A stretch of 64,000 nucleotides of DNA from RYN-428 sp035551995 (GCA_035551995.1 DASZME010000083.1:61220-125219); one strand, 5' to 3'. Numbered from the stretch's first letter, positions 1 to 10,348 are shown. Notes: generated by a model not told the origin, from the letters alone. A program made the numbers and translations.

Positions 1-3000
1 CTGGATGCCCTGACCAATACGAACATCGGCAGCACCCCGACCGGCACCGTCGAAACCTTCACTCAGACATCCGCCGCGACCTTGAACTTTGACGGGTCCG
101 CCGCGTCGGTAAACATTCCGACGGGATCAACCGCCCTGACGGTTCAGAACGCCTTGGCCGCGCTCTCCACCGTCGGCGCCGGAAACGTGCTTGTCACCAG
201 CACCGTCGCAAACACATTCGTCATCACCTTCACCGGTTCGCTCGGCACCCAGCAGCAGCCGCTGATTCTCGCGACCGGCTCAAGCAACAACATCGCCTAT
301 ACGTCCAACGCCACCCCTTCAAACATCATCGTCACCAGCCCCAATTATCTGACGGAAGGGGCGGGCGGCACATCCGCCGGCCCGTGGTACATCGAGTTTG
401 CCGGGGCGCTCGCCGGCGGCGCCGAGGGTACTTTCAGCATCGATCCAACCAACGGCGGCAGCGGTGGACTGACCTTCCCCGCCAATGTCACCGCCAGCAA
501 CGTAAGCGTAGTAACCACCGAGGCCGGCGGCGTCAGCGAACCGCAGATCGACCGCGGCGCCGGCGGGTGGTCGATCGAAATGGAAAACGGCGTGAACAGC
601 TCCGCCCAGATCGTCACCGGATCAAACCGCCTGGTGCTCAACTCCTACATCCGCGACTTCAGCTACCCCGGCGGCACCACCGCCCAGCCGGTGGTCATCA
701 GCGGTAACATCGCGCTCAACCCGACCAACGCGGTCCACGCGCCCACGACCGTCCAAACCATCTTCACCAACAACAACGACAGCCCCGCCTACAACGACGC
801 GGTCATTTCCGCGAACATCGCCGACGGCGCCCCCTATGCCGCCAGCCTGGTTTACACCGGCCTCGGCTCGGCCAACGCGCAACAATCCGCCGACCGCGTT
901 CTCGTTGACGGCAATAACACCTACTCCGGCTCAACCTCGGTCACCGCCGGCGTCTTGACCGACGGCACGAATACCGGGTTGGGCATCGGCCTGGCCAACT
1001 TCGCCGGCAACGGCGTCACCGTGAGCAATGGCGCCGCCCTGGAATTCAACGGCGGCGCCGCCACCGGCAGCGGCGCCGGTAACCTCACCGTCACCGATAA
1101 GCCCATCACCGCCAATGGCATGGGCGTGGAAATGCTCAATCCGTCTTATGTTCCCAACAACGTGAACAACGGGTTTAACACCCTCCTCGGTACCGGCAGC
1201 ATCCGCAGCGTCAGCGGAAGCAATTCACTGGTCAGTTCCCTCGGAAATCAAGCTGGCCTGGTCGTGACCGACGCTCAAGCCAATCAAAGCTCGATCGGCG
1301 TGGACGGCGCTTCGGCCCTGAATGGATCGGTCGCTTCGACGCTCAACATCAACGGCGTCGTGAACTGGACCAACAATCAGCTGGTCAGCAAAGTTGGAAG
1401 CGGCACGCTGACCATCTCCGGCGCGACTGCAAACACCTATACGACGACGATCAACCAGTTCTTCGTTGCCGAAGGCACGCTTTCGCTCAATAAGAGCGGC
1501 GCGGTGAACGCGCTTCCGCTGACCCCGGTGACCGTCGGTGCTTCGGTCAGCCGCATCGGGCAGGGGGAAAACGCAGCCGTGCTTCAGTATGGACCGGCCG
1601 CCACCGGCTTTAACGCCGAAATCCCGGCCTCCATCGAATTGTTCACGCTAACCGGCACCCCGACCGGCGGAACCTTCCAGCTCAACGTCACCATCAACGG
1701 GACACTCGCCACCACCTCCGCGATCCCCTACAACGCCACCGCCGCCCAGTTCCAGGCGGCATTGAACGGCCTGGTCGGCGGCGGGCAGGTCGCCTCGGTC
1801 ACCTCCACCAACGCCAATGGCGGGCCATGGCTGGTCTTCTGGGACGTGGTTCCCACCGCCGTCGCCCTCGTCAACAACCTCCTTTCCACGGGAGGAGGCC
1901 TTACCGTCGGCGGCTTGACGAACTCCACGATCACCGTCACCTCCAACGGCGAACTGGATCTCGCCACCAATCAGGCGTCGGCAAACTACGGCACCCTCAA
2001 CCTGTTACAAGGGACTAACTATGCCGACGTAGTCCTTGGCTTAACCAGCAACGTGGCTGTGGCCGGCAATATCGTCTCCTCGGGTAACGACGCGGCCACC
2101 GCCCCAGCCTTGATCACCGGCGGCACACTCAATCTCGGCGCCGCCGCCCACACCATCCAGGTTGGTCAGACCGTCTCAAACCCGTATGCCGCCAGCTTGG
2201 AGATCAGTTCCGCCCTCTCCGGCGGGCCGTTCACCATCACCAAGACCTACCCAGGCTTGCTGCTGGCCGCCGAAAGCGATACCAGCGCCATCACCGCGAT
2301 CAGCGAAGGCACCTTCGACGAAGACGGAACGGCGACCGGAAGCTTCACCGTCGGCGCCGGCGGCACCCTCGGCGGCGACGGAACGATCCTGGGCAGTATC
2401 TTCTATGGCGTGGCCACCGCGGCCTCCGCTTCCATCGCCGCCCAAATCGGCGGCGAAGCCACCATCCCCAACACCGGCGTGCTGAGCCTCGCCTCCAGCA
2501 TCACGTTGCCCTCGGGCGTCCCCTACACCGTCGAGCTTACCGGCACCGGCTATGATCAGCTCAACGTCACCGGCGGCACCGTCACGCTCAATAACCCGAC
2601 CCTCAACATCCTCCTGCCCTCCGGCTTCGTGGCCCCCTCGACGCCGTTCGTGATCATCAACTCGCAAAACCCGATCGTCGGCACCTTCGCCGGCCTCCCC
2701 GAAGGCCAATCATTCAACGTGAGCGATGCGCTCGGCCACATCACGACCTTCACGATCAGCTACCTGAACGGCCAAGTCGTCCTGACCGACGCCAACGTCG
2801 CTCCCACGACAACCGACCTTCAGATCACCAACGTCGCCCTGACCCCCAATGCCACGCCGGGCAATACGGTCACCTATTCGGTGGTCGTGACCAACAATGG
2901 CTCGGTCCCCGTCGCCAATGCCCTGGTGCAAGACGCCATCCCGACAACCTTGGCCAACGTCGTCTGGTCGGCGGTCGGATCAAGTGGGACGACCTATGCC

Positions 3001-6000
3001 AGCAGCGGCTCGGGCAACACGTTCTCTCAGTATGTCAGCCTGCCCGCCAACGGCACCATCACCTACACCATTACCGGAACGGTGAAAGGCAACCTCAACA
3101 GCAGCATCATCACGGTCGCCACGGTAACCGATCCGGCCAGCGTCACCGACAGCAACTACGCCAACAACTCGGCCATCGCCACGGTGACGGTCACCAACCT
3201 CCCGCAGGCTGATCTTCAGATCACCAACACCGACAACAACCCGACCGTCACGGCCGGCAGCCTGGTCACCTACACCGTCACCGTCACCAACGCCGGTCCC
3301 GCCGCCGCCAACGGCGTCACCGTCGCCGAGAACTTCACCGGCCTCGACCCCAACACCCTCGTCTTCTATACCGACCTCGGCGCCTCGGGCAACACACAAG
3401 CCCAAGGCTCCACCGGCAACATCAACGACACGCTGAACATGCCCGCCGGCAGCAGCGTCACCTACACCGTCATCGGTACCGTCAGCGCTTCGGATACCGG
3501 CATCCTGAGCAACGTCGCCACCGTCACCGCCCCGGCGGCCGTCGGCGACCCCAACTCCGCCAACAACTCCGCCACCAGCAACAGCGTCGTCCAGGTCCTG
3601 GCCGACCTGGCGATCTCGAACAGCAACAACGGCGTCTCCGCCGCCGGCGGCACCGTGGTCTACACGCTGGTGGTTTCCAACATCGGACCGAGCAACGTGG
3701 TCAACGCCGTCTTCGCCGATACCATCGACACCGGCCTCACCGGAGTCACCTGGTCGGCCACCAATGGCCATTCGGGCAGCGGCAGCGGAAACATCCTCGA
3801 CACGCTCAGCATCGCGACCGGCGCCTCGGTTACTTACACCGTCACCGGTACGATCAACGCGGCCGCCTTCACGGCCGCCGCGCCCAACAACGTGCTCAAG
3901 GCCTCGGCCAGCATCACCGCCCCCAGCGGAACGATGGACCCCAACACCAGCAATAACGTCGCGGTCAACCTAATCACCGTTACCGGCGGCACCTCAACCA
4001 CCGGCGGCGGCGCTCCCAACTATGGCGGTCCAACTGACCTGAGCATCGCCATGACCGACACCGCCGGCGGAACGTCGGCCGGCGCCGCCGGCAACGCCTA
4101 TGTCGGAACCGCGATCACTTACGCGATCACGGTCACCAACACCGGCGCCGCCGCGAACACGATCACGATCTCCGACATCATTCCGGCCGGTACGTTCGAT
4201 AGCGGCATCGGCTGGAGCTACACCGCCTCGGCCACGGGTGGCGCGACGGGCTTCACGGCATCGGCCGGACGTGACGGCAGCGGCAACCAGATTCCGGGCG
4301 CAACGCCGGAGATATTCGACACCAACGTCACCATGCCCGCCGGCAGCACCATCACCTATATGCTGACGGCCACCCCCAGCAGCAACGCCGCCAACGCGGT
4401 AACCGAAAGCGCCAGCGTCAACTTCCCCGGCACGGACAGCAATGCCACCAACAACACGGCGTCCATCAGCGATTCCCTCCCGAGCACGGTGATGACCTCG
4501 ATAAACGCCCCGAGCGACGTGACGCCGGGCCAGCAAGCCACCTATACCGTGGTGATCAGCAATGCGGGTCCGGAAGGAGTTAATGGCGTGAGCGCCTTCG
4601 ATTCCATCGAAGCCGCGACGAACGGGCTGGTCGCGAACACCATCACCTACGCCGCGTCCGCCAGTGCTTCGAACGGCGCCGGCCAGTCAGCAACCGGATT
4701 CACGCAGGGTGGCGTCGGTGATTTCAGTGACGTGCTCAATCTTCCTTCAGGCACAAGCGTGACATATTTCGTCACTGGTACCGTAAGCCCCGCCGCCACT
4801 GGAACCTTGCCGACCGGTCAGACGGTTACTGCGGTCGACCCGACTGGAATCACAAATACCGCGTCCTCGCCTGGCTATACGAATACGAACGTCTCTGCGA
4901 ACAGCGCCACCACGACGGTGGATACGCCGCAGTCTGATGTCGTCGTGTCCCTCAGCGGGAGCGATCCGCTGGCGGTCGGAAGCACCGACGTCTATACAAT
5001 CGTGGTTCGCAATCTGGGCCCCAGCAGCACGGGCGCCGGCGTCATCTTGAACGACCAATTCCCCAGCTACCTCAGCAACATCACCTACACCAGCACGATC
5101 GTCGACAAAGGTCAGCCCACCGCCGGCACCGTCACCGGCAACACGCAGGGATCCAGTGCGGTGTCGAGCCTGACGCTTAACGATTCTCTTTCGCTGCCGG
5201 CCGGTTCGGTAGTGGAGTATGTGGTAACGGGTACCGTGACGTCGCTGCCGGCATCAAGTGCTCCAATCACCGATACCGTCACCGCGACACCGCCAAGCAC
5301 GATCGTCAGCAACGCGAATGACCCGACGAATCTCACGCGGACCGTCACCGCGGCCACCACGACTGCCGCGACGACCGATGTGGTTGGTGAGTACCTGTTC
5401 TACAACAACAGTGCATGGGGCGGCGCCATCGCCACCGACAAGACCGCTCTCCAATCCGGGCAGGCAGCGAACATCAATAATTACTCCAGCTACTTTGGCG
5501 GCATAAATGGAATTTACATTGACGTCATGGGCTTGACCAACACCCTGACGGCCGCCGACTTTACGTTTAAGGCTGGACAGGCCTCCAAGGCAGTCAGCAC
5601 ATGGCAGACATGGTCAAATCCGACGGTCACGCAAACGGCAGGCGCGGGCGTCGATGGATCGACGCGAGTGACTCTCACATGGCCGGACTTCCCGTACAAT
5701 TCGTTCGCGCCAGACGGTAGTCAGCCGTATACCAGCGGTTATGGCACTGGGCAGGGTCCATTCAGCACGGCCGGCTTTGATCCGACGCAATTCGCCGTAT
5801 TTGATCGCTGGCTCCAGGTGACCGTCAACGGCGCCACCAGCGGCAACAACAATACCGGGTTAGCCGACAATGACATCTTCTACTTTGGGAGCGCCCCTGG
5901 CTCTACCGGCGTCGATACAAGCCGCACCGCCACCGTTGTGACCTCCAACGATTCGAATGCAGCTGGCCTGAATGATGCGACCCGATTCCAGACGACCATC

Positions 6001-7089
6001 GCCGACGTCTACGATGTCGATCGAAGCCGCGGAGTTGACAGTAACGACGCAACCCTGATCAACCAGTGGACCTCAACGGTCTTCCAGTCGGCAGGACTTC
6101 TTAACGCTCCCGTAGCACCGGCGGGATCCAGTCAGCAACCCAGTGGGCAGCTCACCGCCCAGACCAGTGCCGTTTCCACCCCGGCGGTCACGACAATGTC
6201 AGCGACTCCGATGACGGCGGCTTCTCCGGCGACATTCGTGGTGGATTCACAAACGGTGAGTTCGACGCTGGCGGCGCCAATTACCACTGCCACCGAGCCA
6301 GTGGTCCTGGTCGGCGATCATCTGTTGTTGCCGAACAAGGCCGGTCAGAAGATTCAAGTTTATGTTACCGGGGGTGAATTCACGGAAGATGATCGAATTG
6401 AAGTGCAAGTAGCCGACGGCGGCGTCGCTGCCGGCGGCACCGTGAACGGACCGGCAATCACCAACGTAGATACGGTTGACGGGACAATCTTTGCCGCAAA
6501 TAACCAAGGCCAAGGAGGAAAGGGATCGGTCGCTCCGCAAGTGTTCGATGCGGCGACTCAAGCTGCAGGCGGCGGAGTGGTTAGCGCTCAAGGCCTCCTT
6601 GCCACAATAACGGTGGACACGACTGGCTATAACAGCGGGTCGTTCCCATTGGTCCTCAGTAACACCGTCAACGGCTCCACGATGTTTGGCCAACTGGGCG
6701 CTCAGATTACGGATGGCCTGATTACGATTCTGGCCCCCACGCCCACGCCGCCTCCGACTCCGGCTCCGACCGCAGCTCCGAAACTCGGATCTATCTCCGG
6801 CGCCGTCGATGAAAAGACCAAGAAAGGCACCGTCGGCCTCGCCGGCTGGACCGTGTTCATCGATGAATACGGAACGGGTGCTTATCACAAGGGCGATCCA
6901 ACCGCCGTGACGGATAAGAATGGCAATTGGAGCTTCAATAACCTGGCGAAGGGCACCTATAACGTGAGCATTGAGGAGCAGCCGAAGAAGTTTACCCCCA
7001 GCGGTCTTTCGAAGACAGGTCTGCATGTGAAACTCGCGGCGGGACAGAAATCGTCCGGTAATGTGTTCGGCGAGCAGCCAATTGCTTAG
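1..7089 (+). CDS. Giant modular surface protein with autotransporter-type and DUF11 repeats (5' end outside window)
   Basis: The frame is open from the first base, so the N-terminus and any signal peptide lie upstream; 2362 residues are visible. Numbering from the first visible codon, residues 1-930 hold Thr/Ala/Gly/Asn-rich beta-strand repeats. These include autotransporter-associated strands (GNNTYSGSTSVTAG near 305) and at least two copies of a module with a YNATAAQFQAALN-like core (near 580). Residues about 935-1793 carry six DUF11 (TIGR01451-type) domains, each with a VTYTVTVTNAGP-like core. One dockerin-like calcium loop (DVDRSRGVDSND) lies near 2005. A Pro/Thr linker near 2246-2260 leads to a final SdrD-B/CNA-B-like domain ending the protein. 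There is no PEP-CTERM tail, beta-barrel or membrane anchor at the C-terminus. DUF11 and SdrB folds are known from exported adhesins, so cell-surface or matrix attachment is inferred; no catalytic domain is seen. Confidence 0.85.
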   Translation: MDALTNTNIGSTPTGTVETFTQTSAATLNFDGSAASVNIPTGSTALTVQNALAALSTVGAGNVLVTSTVANTFVITFTGSLGTQQQPLILATGSSNNIAYTSNATPSNIIVTSPNYLTEGAGGTSAGPWYIEFAGALAGGAEGTFSIDPTNGGSGGLTFPANVTASNVSVVTTEAGGVSEPQIDRGAGGWSIEMENGVNSSAQIVTGSNRLVLNSYIRDFSYPGGTTAQPVVISGNIALNPTNAVHAPTTVQTIFTNNNDSPAYNDAVISANIADGAPYAASLVYTGLGSANAQQSADRVLVDGNNTYSGSTSVTAGVLTDGTNTGLGIGLANFAGNGVTVSNGAALEFNGGAATGSGAGNLTVTDKPITANGMGVEMLNPSYVPNNVNNGFNTLLGTGSIRSVSGSNSLVSSLGNQAGLVVTDAQANQSSIGVDGASALNGSVASTLNINGVVNWTNNQLVSKVGSGTLTISGATANTYTTTINQFFVAEGTLSLNKSGAVNALPLTPVTVGASVSRIGQGENAAVLQYGPAATGFNAEIPASIELFTLTGTPTGGTFQLNVTINGTLATTSAIPYNATAAQFQAALNGLVGGGQVASVTSTNANGGPWLVFWDVVPTAVALVNNLLSTGGGLTVGGLTNSTITVTSNGELDLATNQASANYGTLNLLQGTNYADVVLGLTSNVAVAGNIVSSGNDAATAPALITGGTLNLGAAAHTIQVGQTVSNPYAASLEISSALSGGPFTITKTYPGLLLAAESDTSAITAISEGTFDEDGTATGSFTVGAGGTLGGDGTILGSIFYGVATAASASIAAQIGGEATIPNTGVLSLASSITLPSGVPYTVELTGTGYDQLNVTGGTVTLNNPTLNILLPSGFVAPSTPFVIINSQNPIVGTFAGLPEGQSFNVSDALGHITTFTISYLNGQVVLTDANVAPTTTDLQITNVALTPNATPGNTVTYSVVVTNNGSVPVANALVQDAIPTTLANVVWSAVGSSGTTYASSGSGNTFSQYVSLPANGTITYTITGTVKGNLNSSIITVATVTDPASVTDSNYANNSAIATVTVTNLPQADLQITNTDNNPTVTAGSLVTYTVTVTNAGPAAANGVTVAENFTGLDPNTLVFYTDLGASGNTQAQGSTGNINDTLNMPAGSSVTYTVIGTVSASDTGILSNVATVTAPAAVGDPNSANNSATSNSVVQVLADLAISNSNNGVSAAGGTVVYTLVVSNIGPSNVVNAVFADTIDTGLTGVTWSATNGHSGSGSGNILDTLSIATGASVTYTVTGTINAAAFTAAAPNNVLKASASITAPSGTMDPNTSNNVAVNLITVTGGTSTTGGGAPNYGGPTDLSIAMTDTAGGTSAGAAGNAYVGTAITYAITVTNTGAAANTITISDIIPAGTFDSGIGWSYTASATGGATGFTASAGRDGSGNQIPGATPEIFDTNVTMPAGSTITYMLTATPSSNAANAVTESASVNFPGTDSNATNNTASISDSLPSTVMTSINAPSDVTPGQQATYTVVISNAGPEGVNGVSAFDSIEAATNGLVANTITYAASASASNGAGQSATGFTQGGVGDFSDVLNLPSGTSVTYFVTGTVSPAATGTLPTGQTVTAVDPTGITNTASSPGYTNTNVSANSATTTVDTPQSDVVVSLSGSDPLAVGSTDVYTIVVRNLGPSSTGAGVILNDQFPSYLSNITYTSTIVDKGQPTAGTVTGNTQGSSAVSSLTLNDSLSLPAGSVVEYVVTGTVTSLPASSAPITDTVTATPPSTIVSNANDPTNLTRTVTAATTTAATTDVVGEYLFYNNSAWGGAIATDKTALQSGQAANINNYSSYFGGINGIYIDVMGLTNTLTAADFTFKAGQASKAVSTWQTWSNPTVTQTAGAGVDGSTRVTLTWPDFPYNSFAPDGSQPYTSGYGTGQGPFSTAGFDPTQFAVFDRWLQVTVNGATSGNNNTGLADNDIFYFGSAPGSTGVDTSRTATVVTSNDSNAAGLNDATRFQTTIADVYDVDRSRGVDSNDATLINQWTSTVFQSAGLLNAPVAPAGSSQQPSGQLTAQTSAVSTPAVTTMSATPMTAASPATFVVDSQTVSSTLAAPITTATEPVVLVGDHLLLPNKAGQKIQVYVTGGEFTEDDRIEVQVADGGVAAGGTVNGPAITNVDTVDGTIFAANNQGQGGKGSVAPQVFDAATQAAGGGVVSAQGLLATITVDTTGYNSGSFPLVLSNTVNGSTMFGQLGAQITDGLITILAPTPTPPPTPAPTAAPKLGSISGAVDEKTKKGTVGLAGWTVFIDEYGTGAYHKGDPTAVTDKNGNWSFNNLAKGTYNVSIEEQPKKFTPSGLSKTGLHVKLAAGQKSSGNVFGEQPIA

Positions 7090-7096
7090 AATTTGT

Positions 7097-7124
7097 TTGA
7101 ATTTGAGTGCCGATTGTGTATATT
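7097..7124 (+). promoter_or_regulatory. Candidate sigma-70 promoter for the PEP-CTERM gene
   Basis: TTGAAT (7097-7102) and TATATT (7119-7124) are separated by 16 bp and lie about 30 bp before the ATG at 7154. The -35 box is imperfect and no transcription data exist. It would allow the small protein to be made independently of the giant gene upstream. Confidence 0.3.
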
Positions 7125-7153
7125 TATCTGCATCAGGTCTGCCGGCGGTTGGA

Positions 7154-7924
7154 ATGGATAATCGTATGAATGCAAAAACGTCTACACGCCCGTGGTGGAA
7201 GTGTGTTGGAGCCGGGATGTTTTTCTTGACATTGGCTTCGAGTTCGTACGGTTCCGGAATTATCACGCTCACTGTTTCGCCGACGACGCTGAGCTCCAAT
7301 TCCAAGACCGGCACCGTTAGCATTTATGTTCAGGATACATCACCCTCTGATAATGTCTCGAACATGGTGTTGAATATCGAAATTGCAAATGGGGGCCAGT
7401 ACGGGCAGAACCCCAACGGAGACGCTGCATCCAGCGGTAATACAGGTCCTCTCATGTCTGCCGTGAATTTTCAGCCAGCGGGTGGTGTTTTTAACCAGAT
7501 TGCACTTACGATGAACGGGCAGACGCTTACATCGCAGACAAATGAACCTGTTAACAATCAGACGGGCGTGAACTCCGGCGAATCCCAGCTCTGGCTCACG
7601 AGTTTTACCGTGTCCGGCATTAACAATAAGGTAAACCTTCCGACGACGAAAACGCTTTTAGCAGTTGTAACGATCGATACGAGCACCAATTTGAACTTTC
7701 CGACCGGACCTTGGGCCATTCAATTTAATGGAGATCAATACGCCAACGGAAAGACGTCATTTGGCAGTGCATTCCAAACAACCGAGGCGGCCACAAACCT
7801 AAGTATGACGCCCGAACCCGCCAGCATGGCTCTATTCGGGATTATGTTGCCGGTCTTGTTTCTTCGTCGGCGTCGTCGGTTAGTGGACACAATCCGCTCC
7901 GACTTCGACCAGCTGTCGTTTTAA
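7154..7924 (+). CDS. PEP-CTERM sorting domain protein
   Basis: This is a 256-residue exported protein. The start at 7154 gives MDNRMNAK followed by a hydrophobic signal segment (GAGMFFLTLASSSYGS). An in-frame upstream start would overlap the giant gene and put about 30 unrelated residues before the signal. A second ATG at 7166 is equally possible. The middle is a Ser/Thr/Asn-rich beta-type region without a recognised enzyme motif. The C-terminus has the full tripartite sorting signal: TPEPAS, a hydrophobic stretch (MALFGIMLPVLFL) and a basic RRRRR cluster, though about 17 residues follow the cluster, which is longer than usual. PEP-CTERM proteins are processed by exosortase/EpsH systems and are linked to exopolysaccharide matrix. 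No exosortase is in this window. The gene lies 64 bp after the giant surface gene. Confidence 0.85.
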   Translation: MDNRMNAKTSTRPWWKCVGAGMFFLTLASSSYGSGIITLTVSPTTLSSNSKTGTVSIYVQDTSPSDNVSNMVLNIEIANGGQYGQNPNGDAASSGNTGPLMSAVNFQPAGGVFNQIALTMNGQTLTSQTNEPVNNQTGVNSGESQLWLTSFTVSGINNKVNLPTTKTLLAVVTIDTSTNLNFPTGPWAIQFNGDQYANGKTSFGSAFQTTEAATNLSMTPEPASMALFGIMLPVLFLRRRRRLVDTIRSDFDQLSF

Positions 7925-7955
7925 CGATCACTGTCAATTTACAATCGCATGTTCA

Positions 7956-7990
7956 GAAGGCACACGAGCGATCTCGTGTGCCTTCATTTT
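7956..7990 (+). terminator. Strong intrinsic terminator after the PEP-CTERM gene
   Basis: A perfect 13-bp stem (7956-7968 with 7973-7985; arm GAAGGCACACGAG) closes a 4-nt loop and is followed by ATTTT. It lies 31 bp after the stop codon and closes the surface-protein block. Confidence 0.85.
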
Positions 7991-8264
7991 GGTGCGACGA
8001 ATGTCTAGATGGTGGAATGTTCTTCAGGCGAAAGGGGCGGGGGATCGGCCGTCCCAGGCGACGGGATCATCCGCTAAGGCGAATCCTAAGGCTTTTTCTA
8101 CGTCGTTGTAATGTTCCTGCAATTTAAGGGCTAAGGAAAAACCCCCTTGCTGCCGCTTTCGGCTGAGCGAACGCAAGCATGGTCGAAGTCGTAGAATCGG
8201 GTATTTTCGAAACCGAACACAAAGCAGTACCCTCGGTGGGTTCGGGAATTTCTTTACCGAGACC
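7991..8264. other. Gap with no supportable gene
   Basis: Between the terminator and the REP-like copy I see no RNA gene and no convincing ORF. A 97-codon open frame on the minus strand (8317-8024) has no recognisable domain and no good ribosome-binding site. Its C-terminal part could be a decayed gene end, but nothing supports a product. Confidence 0.4.
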
Positions 8265-8305
8265 TTAGCGGCTCCGCTTGCGGGGCATGTTTCGTAAGCG
8301 AACCC
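8265..8305 (+). repeat. REP-like dispersed palindrome, copy A (partial)
   Basis: It contains the family core TTAGCGGCTCCGCTTGCGGG followed by a second small hairpin (TTCG-TAAG-CGAA). The same core recurs near 22680, 24650, 38815 and 53175. It lies in the dnaG upstream gap, ahead of the candidate promoter. Confidence 0.65.
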
Positions 8306-8331
8306 TCCTTCCCTCATCTTCCCACCGCCAT

Positions 8332-8360
8332 TTGTCTGTCACGCAACATGGTGGTATAGT
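8332..8360 (+). promoter_or_regulatory. Candidate sigma-70 promoter for dnaG
   Basis: TTGTCT (8332-8337) and TATAGT (8355-8360) are separated by exactly 17 bp. They lie about 115 bp before the chosen dnaG start, which implies a leader of about 107 nt. The call rests only on sequence match. Confidence 0.4.
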
Positions 8361-8473
8361 CCAGTGTTACAACGATTTGCGACTTCCGACGGCCGCCGTT
8401 GGATGTATCGGCAGCTGTTGGGACGCAGTGCAAATTTTGGCTCGGAAACCGTCCAGCGATATTGTGGCGCCCG

Positions 8474-10348
8474 ATGGCTTTGGAATTGAAAGCTCCCAGT
8501 CTGGACTTTGGCGCCTTTCGGACGCAGGTGCTGGGGTCTATCGATATCGTCGAACTGATCGGCCGAACCGTCACGCTCAAACGGCGTGGAAAAAACTACG
8601 TCGGCCTATGCCCGTTCCATCAGGAAAAGACCGGCTCGTTCAACGTCGATTCCACCCGGCAGTTCTTTCACTGCTTTGGATGTAAAGCCAGCGGAAACGC
8701 CATCGATTTCGTGATGAAGCGCGACCGGCTGGAATTCATCGACGCGCTTCGGATGCTCGGCGAATCGCTCGGACTGGAATTGCCGCGCGGCGGAGGATCG
8801 AAACAAAAATCGGGCGAACGACAAGCCCTTTTCGAGATGCAATCGGCGGCGGGCGCGTACTTCGCCAGATCGCTGGAACATCCGCAGGCGGGCCAGGCGG
8901 CAAGGGAATATCTCAAAGAACGCGGGATCGAAGACGGATCGATCAAACGATTTCAGATTGGGTTTGCGGCTGACGGATGGGACGGATTGCTTCGCGGCGC
9001 GGTCGGCAGGAAATATCCGCCGGAACAGCTTGCGCTCGGCGGCCTTGTTAAAATGCGCGAGAGCGGACAGGGCGCCTATGACACGTTTCGCAATCGGCTG
9101 ATGTTCCCGATCCGCGACGACAGCGGGCGCGTAATCGCGTTTGGCGGCCGGGTGATGCCCGGATCGGCCGACCCGGCCAAGTATCTGAACAGCCCCGAAA
9201 CGCCGTTGTTTTCCAAAAGCCGATGTGTCTTTGGACTGGACCTGGCGAAACAAAAAATCGTCGAGAGCCGAACCGCGGTGGTCGTCGAGGGGTATACGGA
9301 TGTTGTCATGGCGCATCAGTTCGGCGCCAGCAACGTCGTCTCGATCCTCGGGACGGCCATGACCGAGCAGCATGTGCAGATGCTTCGGCGGTTTGCGGAT
9401 CGGATCGTGCTGCTGTTTGACGCCGACACGGCCGGCGATACCGCGGTCGACCGGGCGGTTGGGTTGTTCCTGACGCAGGAAGTGGATATTGCGGTGGCGT
9501 CGATGCCGGACGGAGTCGATCCGGACGAATATCTGCTGGCGCACGGCGCCGAAAGTTTCAACCAGTTGATCGCGGCGGGGGCGGATGCGCTGCTTTATAA
9601 GTGGAAGCAGTTGCTCCGCCGATTCAACGCCAGCGGCGACAGCCTGACCGGGCAGCAGAAGGTGGTGGAGGAATATCTGAACGTGCTGGCGGCGGCGCGC
9701 GGAAGCGGCCCGGTGGATGGGATCCGGTGGGGGATGGCTCTGACGCAGGTGAGCCGCCTGACCGAAATTCCGGTCGATCAGCTGAACCGGCGATTCAAGG
9801 CGCCAAAACAGGCGGGTCGTCGCTTATCGGCCCCCGCGTCGTCGGCTCCCGCTCAAGCGGAGTCGGCCGGCGAGCCGAATATGGGATACCCGGCGCCGCC
9901 GATGCCTCCGATACGGCGGCAGTTGACGGCGCAGGAACGGGCCGAGCGGCGGCTTTTGGGCGTGCTCTTGGTCGAGCCGGCGCGATGGCAGAATGTGCAG
10001 AAGCATGTGCATCTGGACGACTTTTTCGATCCGTTGCATCGACGGCTGGCCGAAACATACTGGACGCATCAACAGGATGAGGGCGAGCCGGTATTTAACG
10101 AGTTCCTCGGTTTGCTGAATGACGAAAATTTGCGGGAATTGGCCGTTGTCGCCGTTGAGGAAGTCGAAGCGCTGGCCGACCCGCAGGGCTTAGTTGACGC
10201 CTCGATCGGCTACTTTCAGGAGACCCGCAGGGCTTTGGAAGATCGGAAACTTCTGTCCGAAGTCCAGCGTAAGAAGCCTGGACAGGACGAAGACTTACTG
10301 AAAAAATTGCAGGAGCAAGCAAGTAAACCCAATTTGCGGCGTACTTAA
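8474..10348 (+). CDS. dnaG: DNA primase
   Basis: DnaG makes RNA primers at the replication fork. The product is 624 residues, slightly longer than E. coli DnaG. An N-terminal CHC2 zinc finger is complete (C46, H49, C67, C70), followed by the DnaG catalytic core. The TOPRIM domain shows VVVEGYTDVV and later DADTAGD, supplying the catalytic Glu and the metal-binding Asp pair. After a Pro/Ala-rich linker (about residues 455-485) comes a helical C-terminal DnaB-binding region. The start at 8474 (MALELKAP) was chosen because it places the zinc finger at the usual distance; an earlier in-frame start at 8399 would add 25 unrelated residues. rpoD follows after a 548-bp gap containing a terminator, so the two are neighbours as in the classical dnaG-rpoD cluster but probably transcribed separately. 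Confidence 0.97.
   Translation: MALELKAPSLDFGAFRTQVLGSIDIVELIGRTVTLKRRGKNYVGLCPFHQEKTGSFNVDSTRQFFHCFGCKASGNAIDFVMKRDRLEFIDALRMLGESLGLELPRGGGSKQKSGERQALFEMQSAAGAYFARSLEHPQAGQAAREYLKERGIEDGSIKRFQIGFAADGWDGLLRGAVGRKYPPEQLALGGLVKMRESGQGAYDTFRNRLMFPIRDDSGRVIAFGGRVMPGSADPAKYLNSPETPLFSKSRCVFGLDLAKQKIVESRTAVVVEGYTDVVMAHQFGASNVVSILGTAMTEQHVQMLRRFADRIVLLFDADTAGDTAVDRAVGLFLTQEVDIAVASMPDGVDPDEYLLAHGAESFNQLIAAGADALLYKWKQLLRRFNASGDSLTGQQKVVEEYLNVLAAARGSGPVDGIRWGMALTQVSRLTEIPVDQLNRRFKAPKQAGRRLSAPASSAPAQAESAGEPNMGYPAPPMPPIRRQLTAQERAERRLLGVLLVEPARWQNVQKHVHLDDFFDPLHRRLAETYWTHQQDEGEPVFNEFLGLLNDENLRELAVVAVEEVEALADPQGLVDASIGYFQETRRALEDRKLLSEVQRKKPGQDEDLLKKLQEQASKPNLRRT

Noticed and set aside
2980..3771. 263-codon minus-strand open frame in the DUF11 region
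   Set aside because: Produced by repetitive GC-rich codons of the surface protein.
8024..8317. 97-codon minus-strand open frame upstream of dnaG
   Set aside because: No family resemblance, and its start region overlaps a REP-like repeat.
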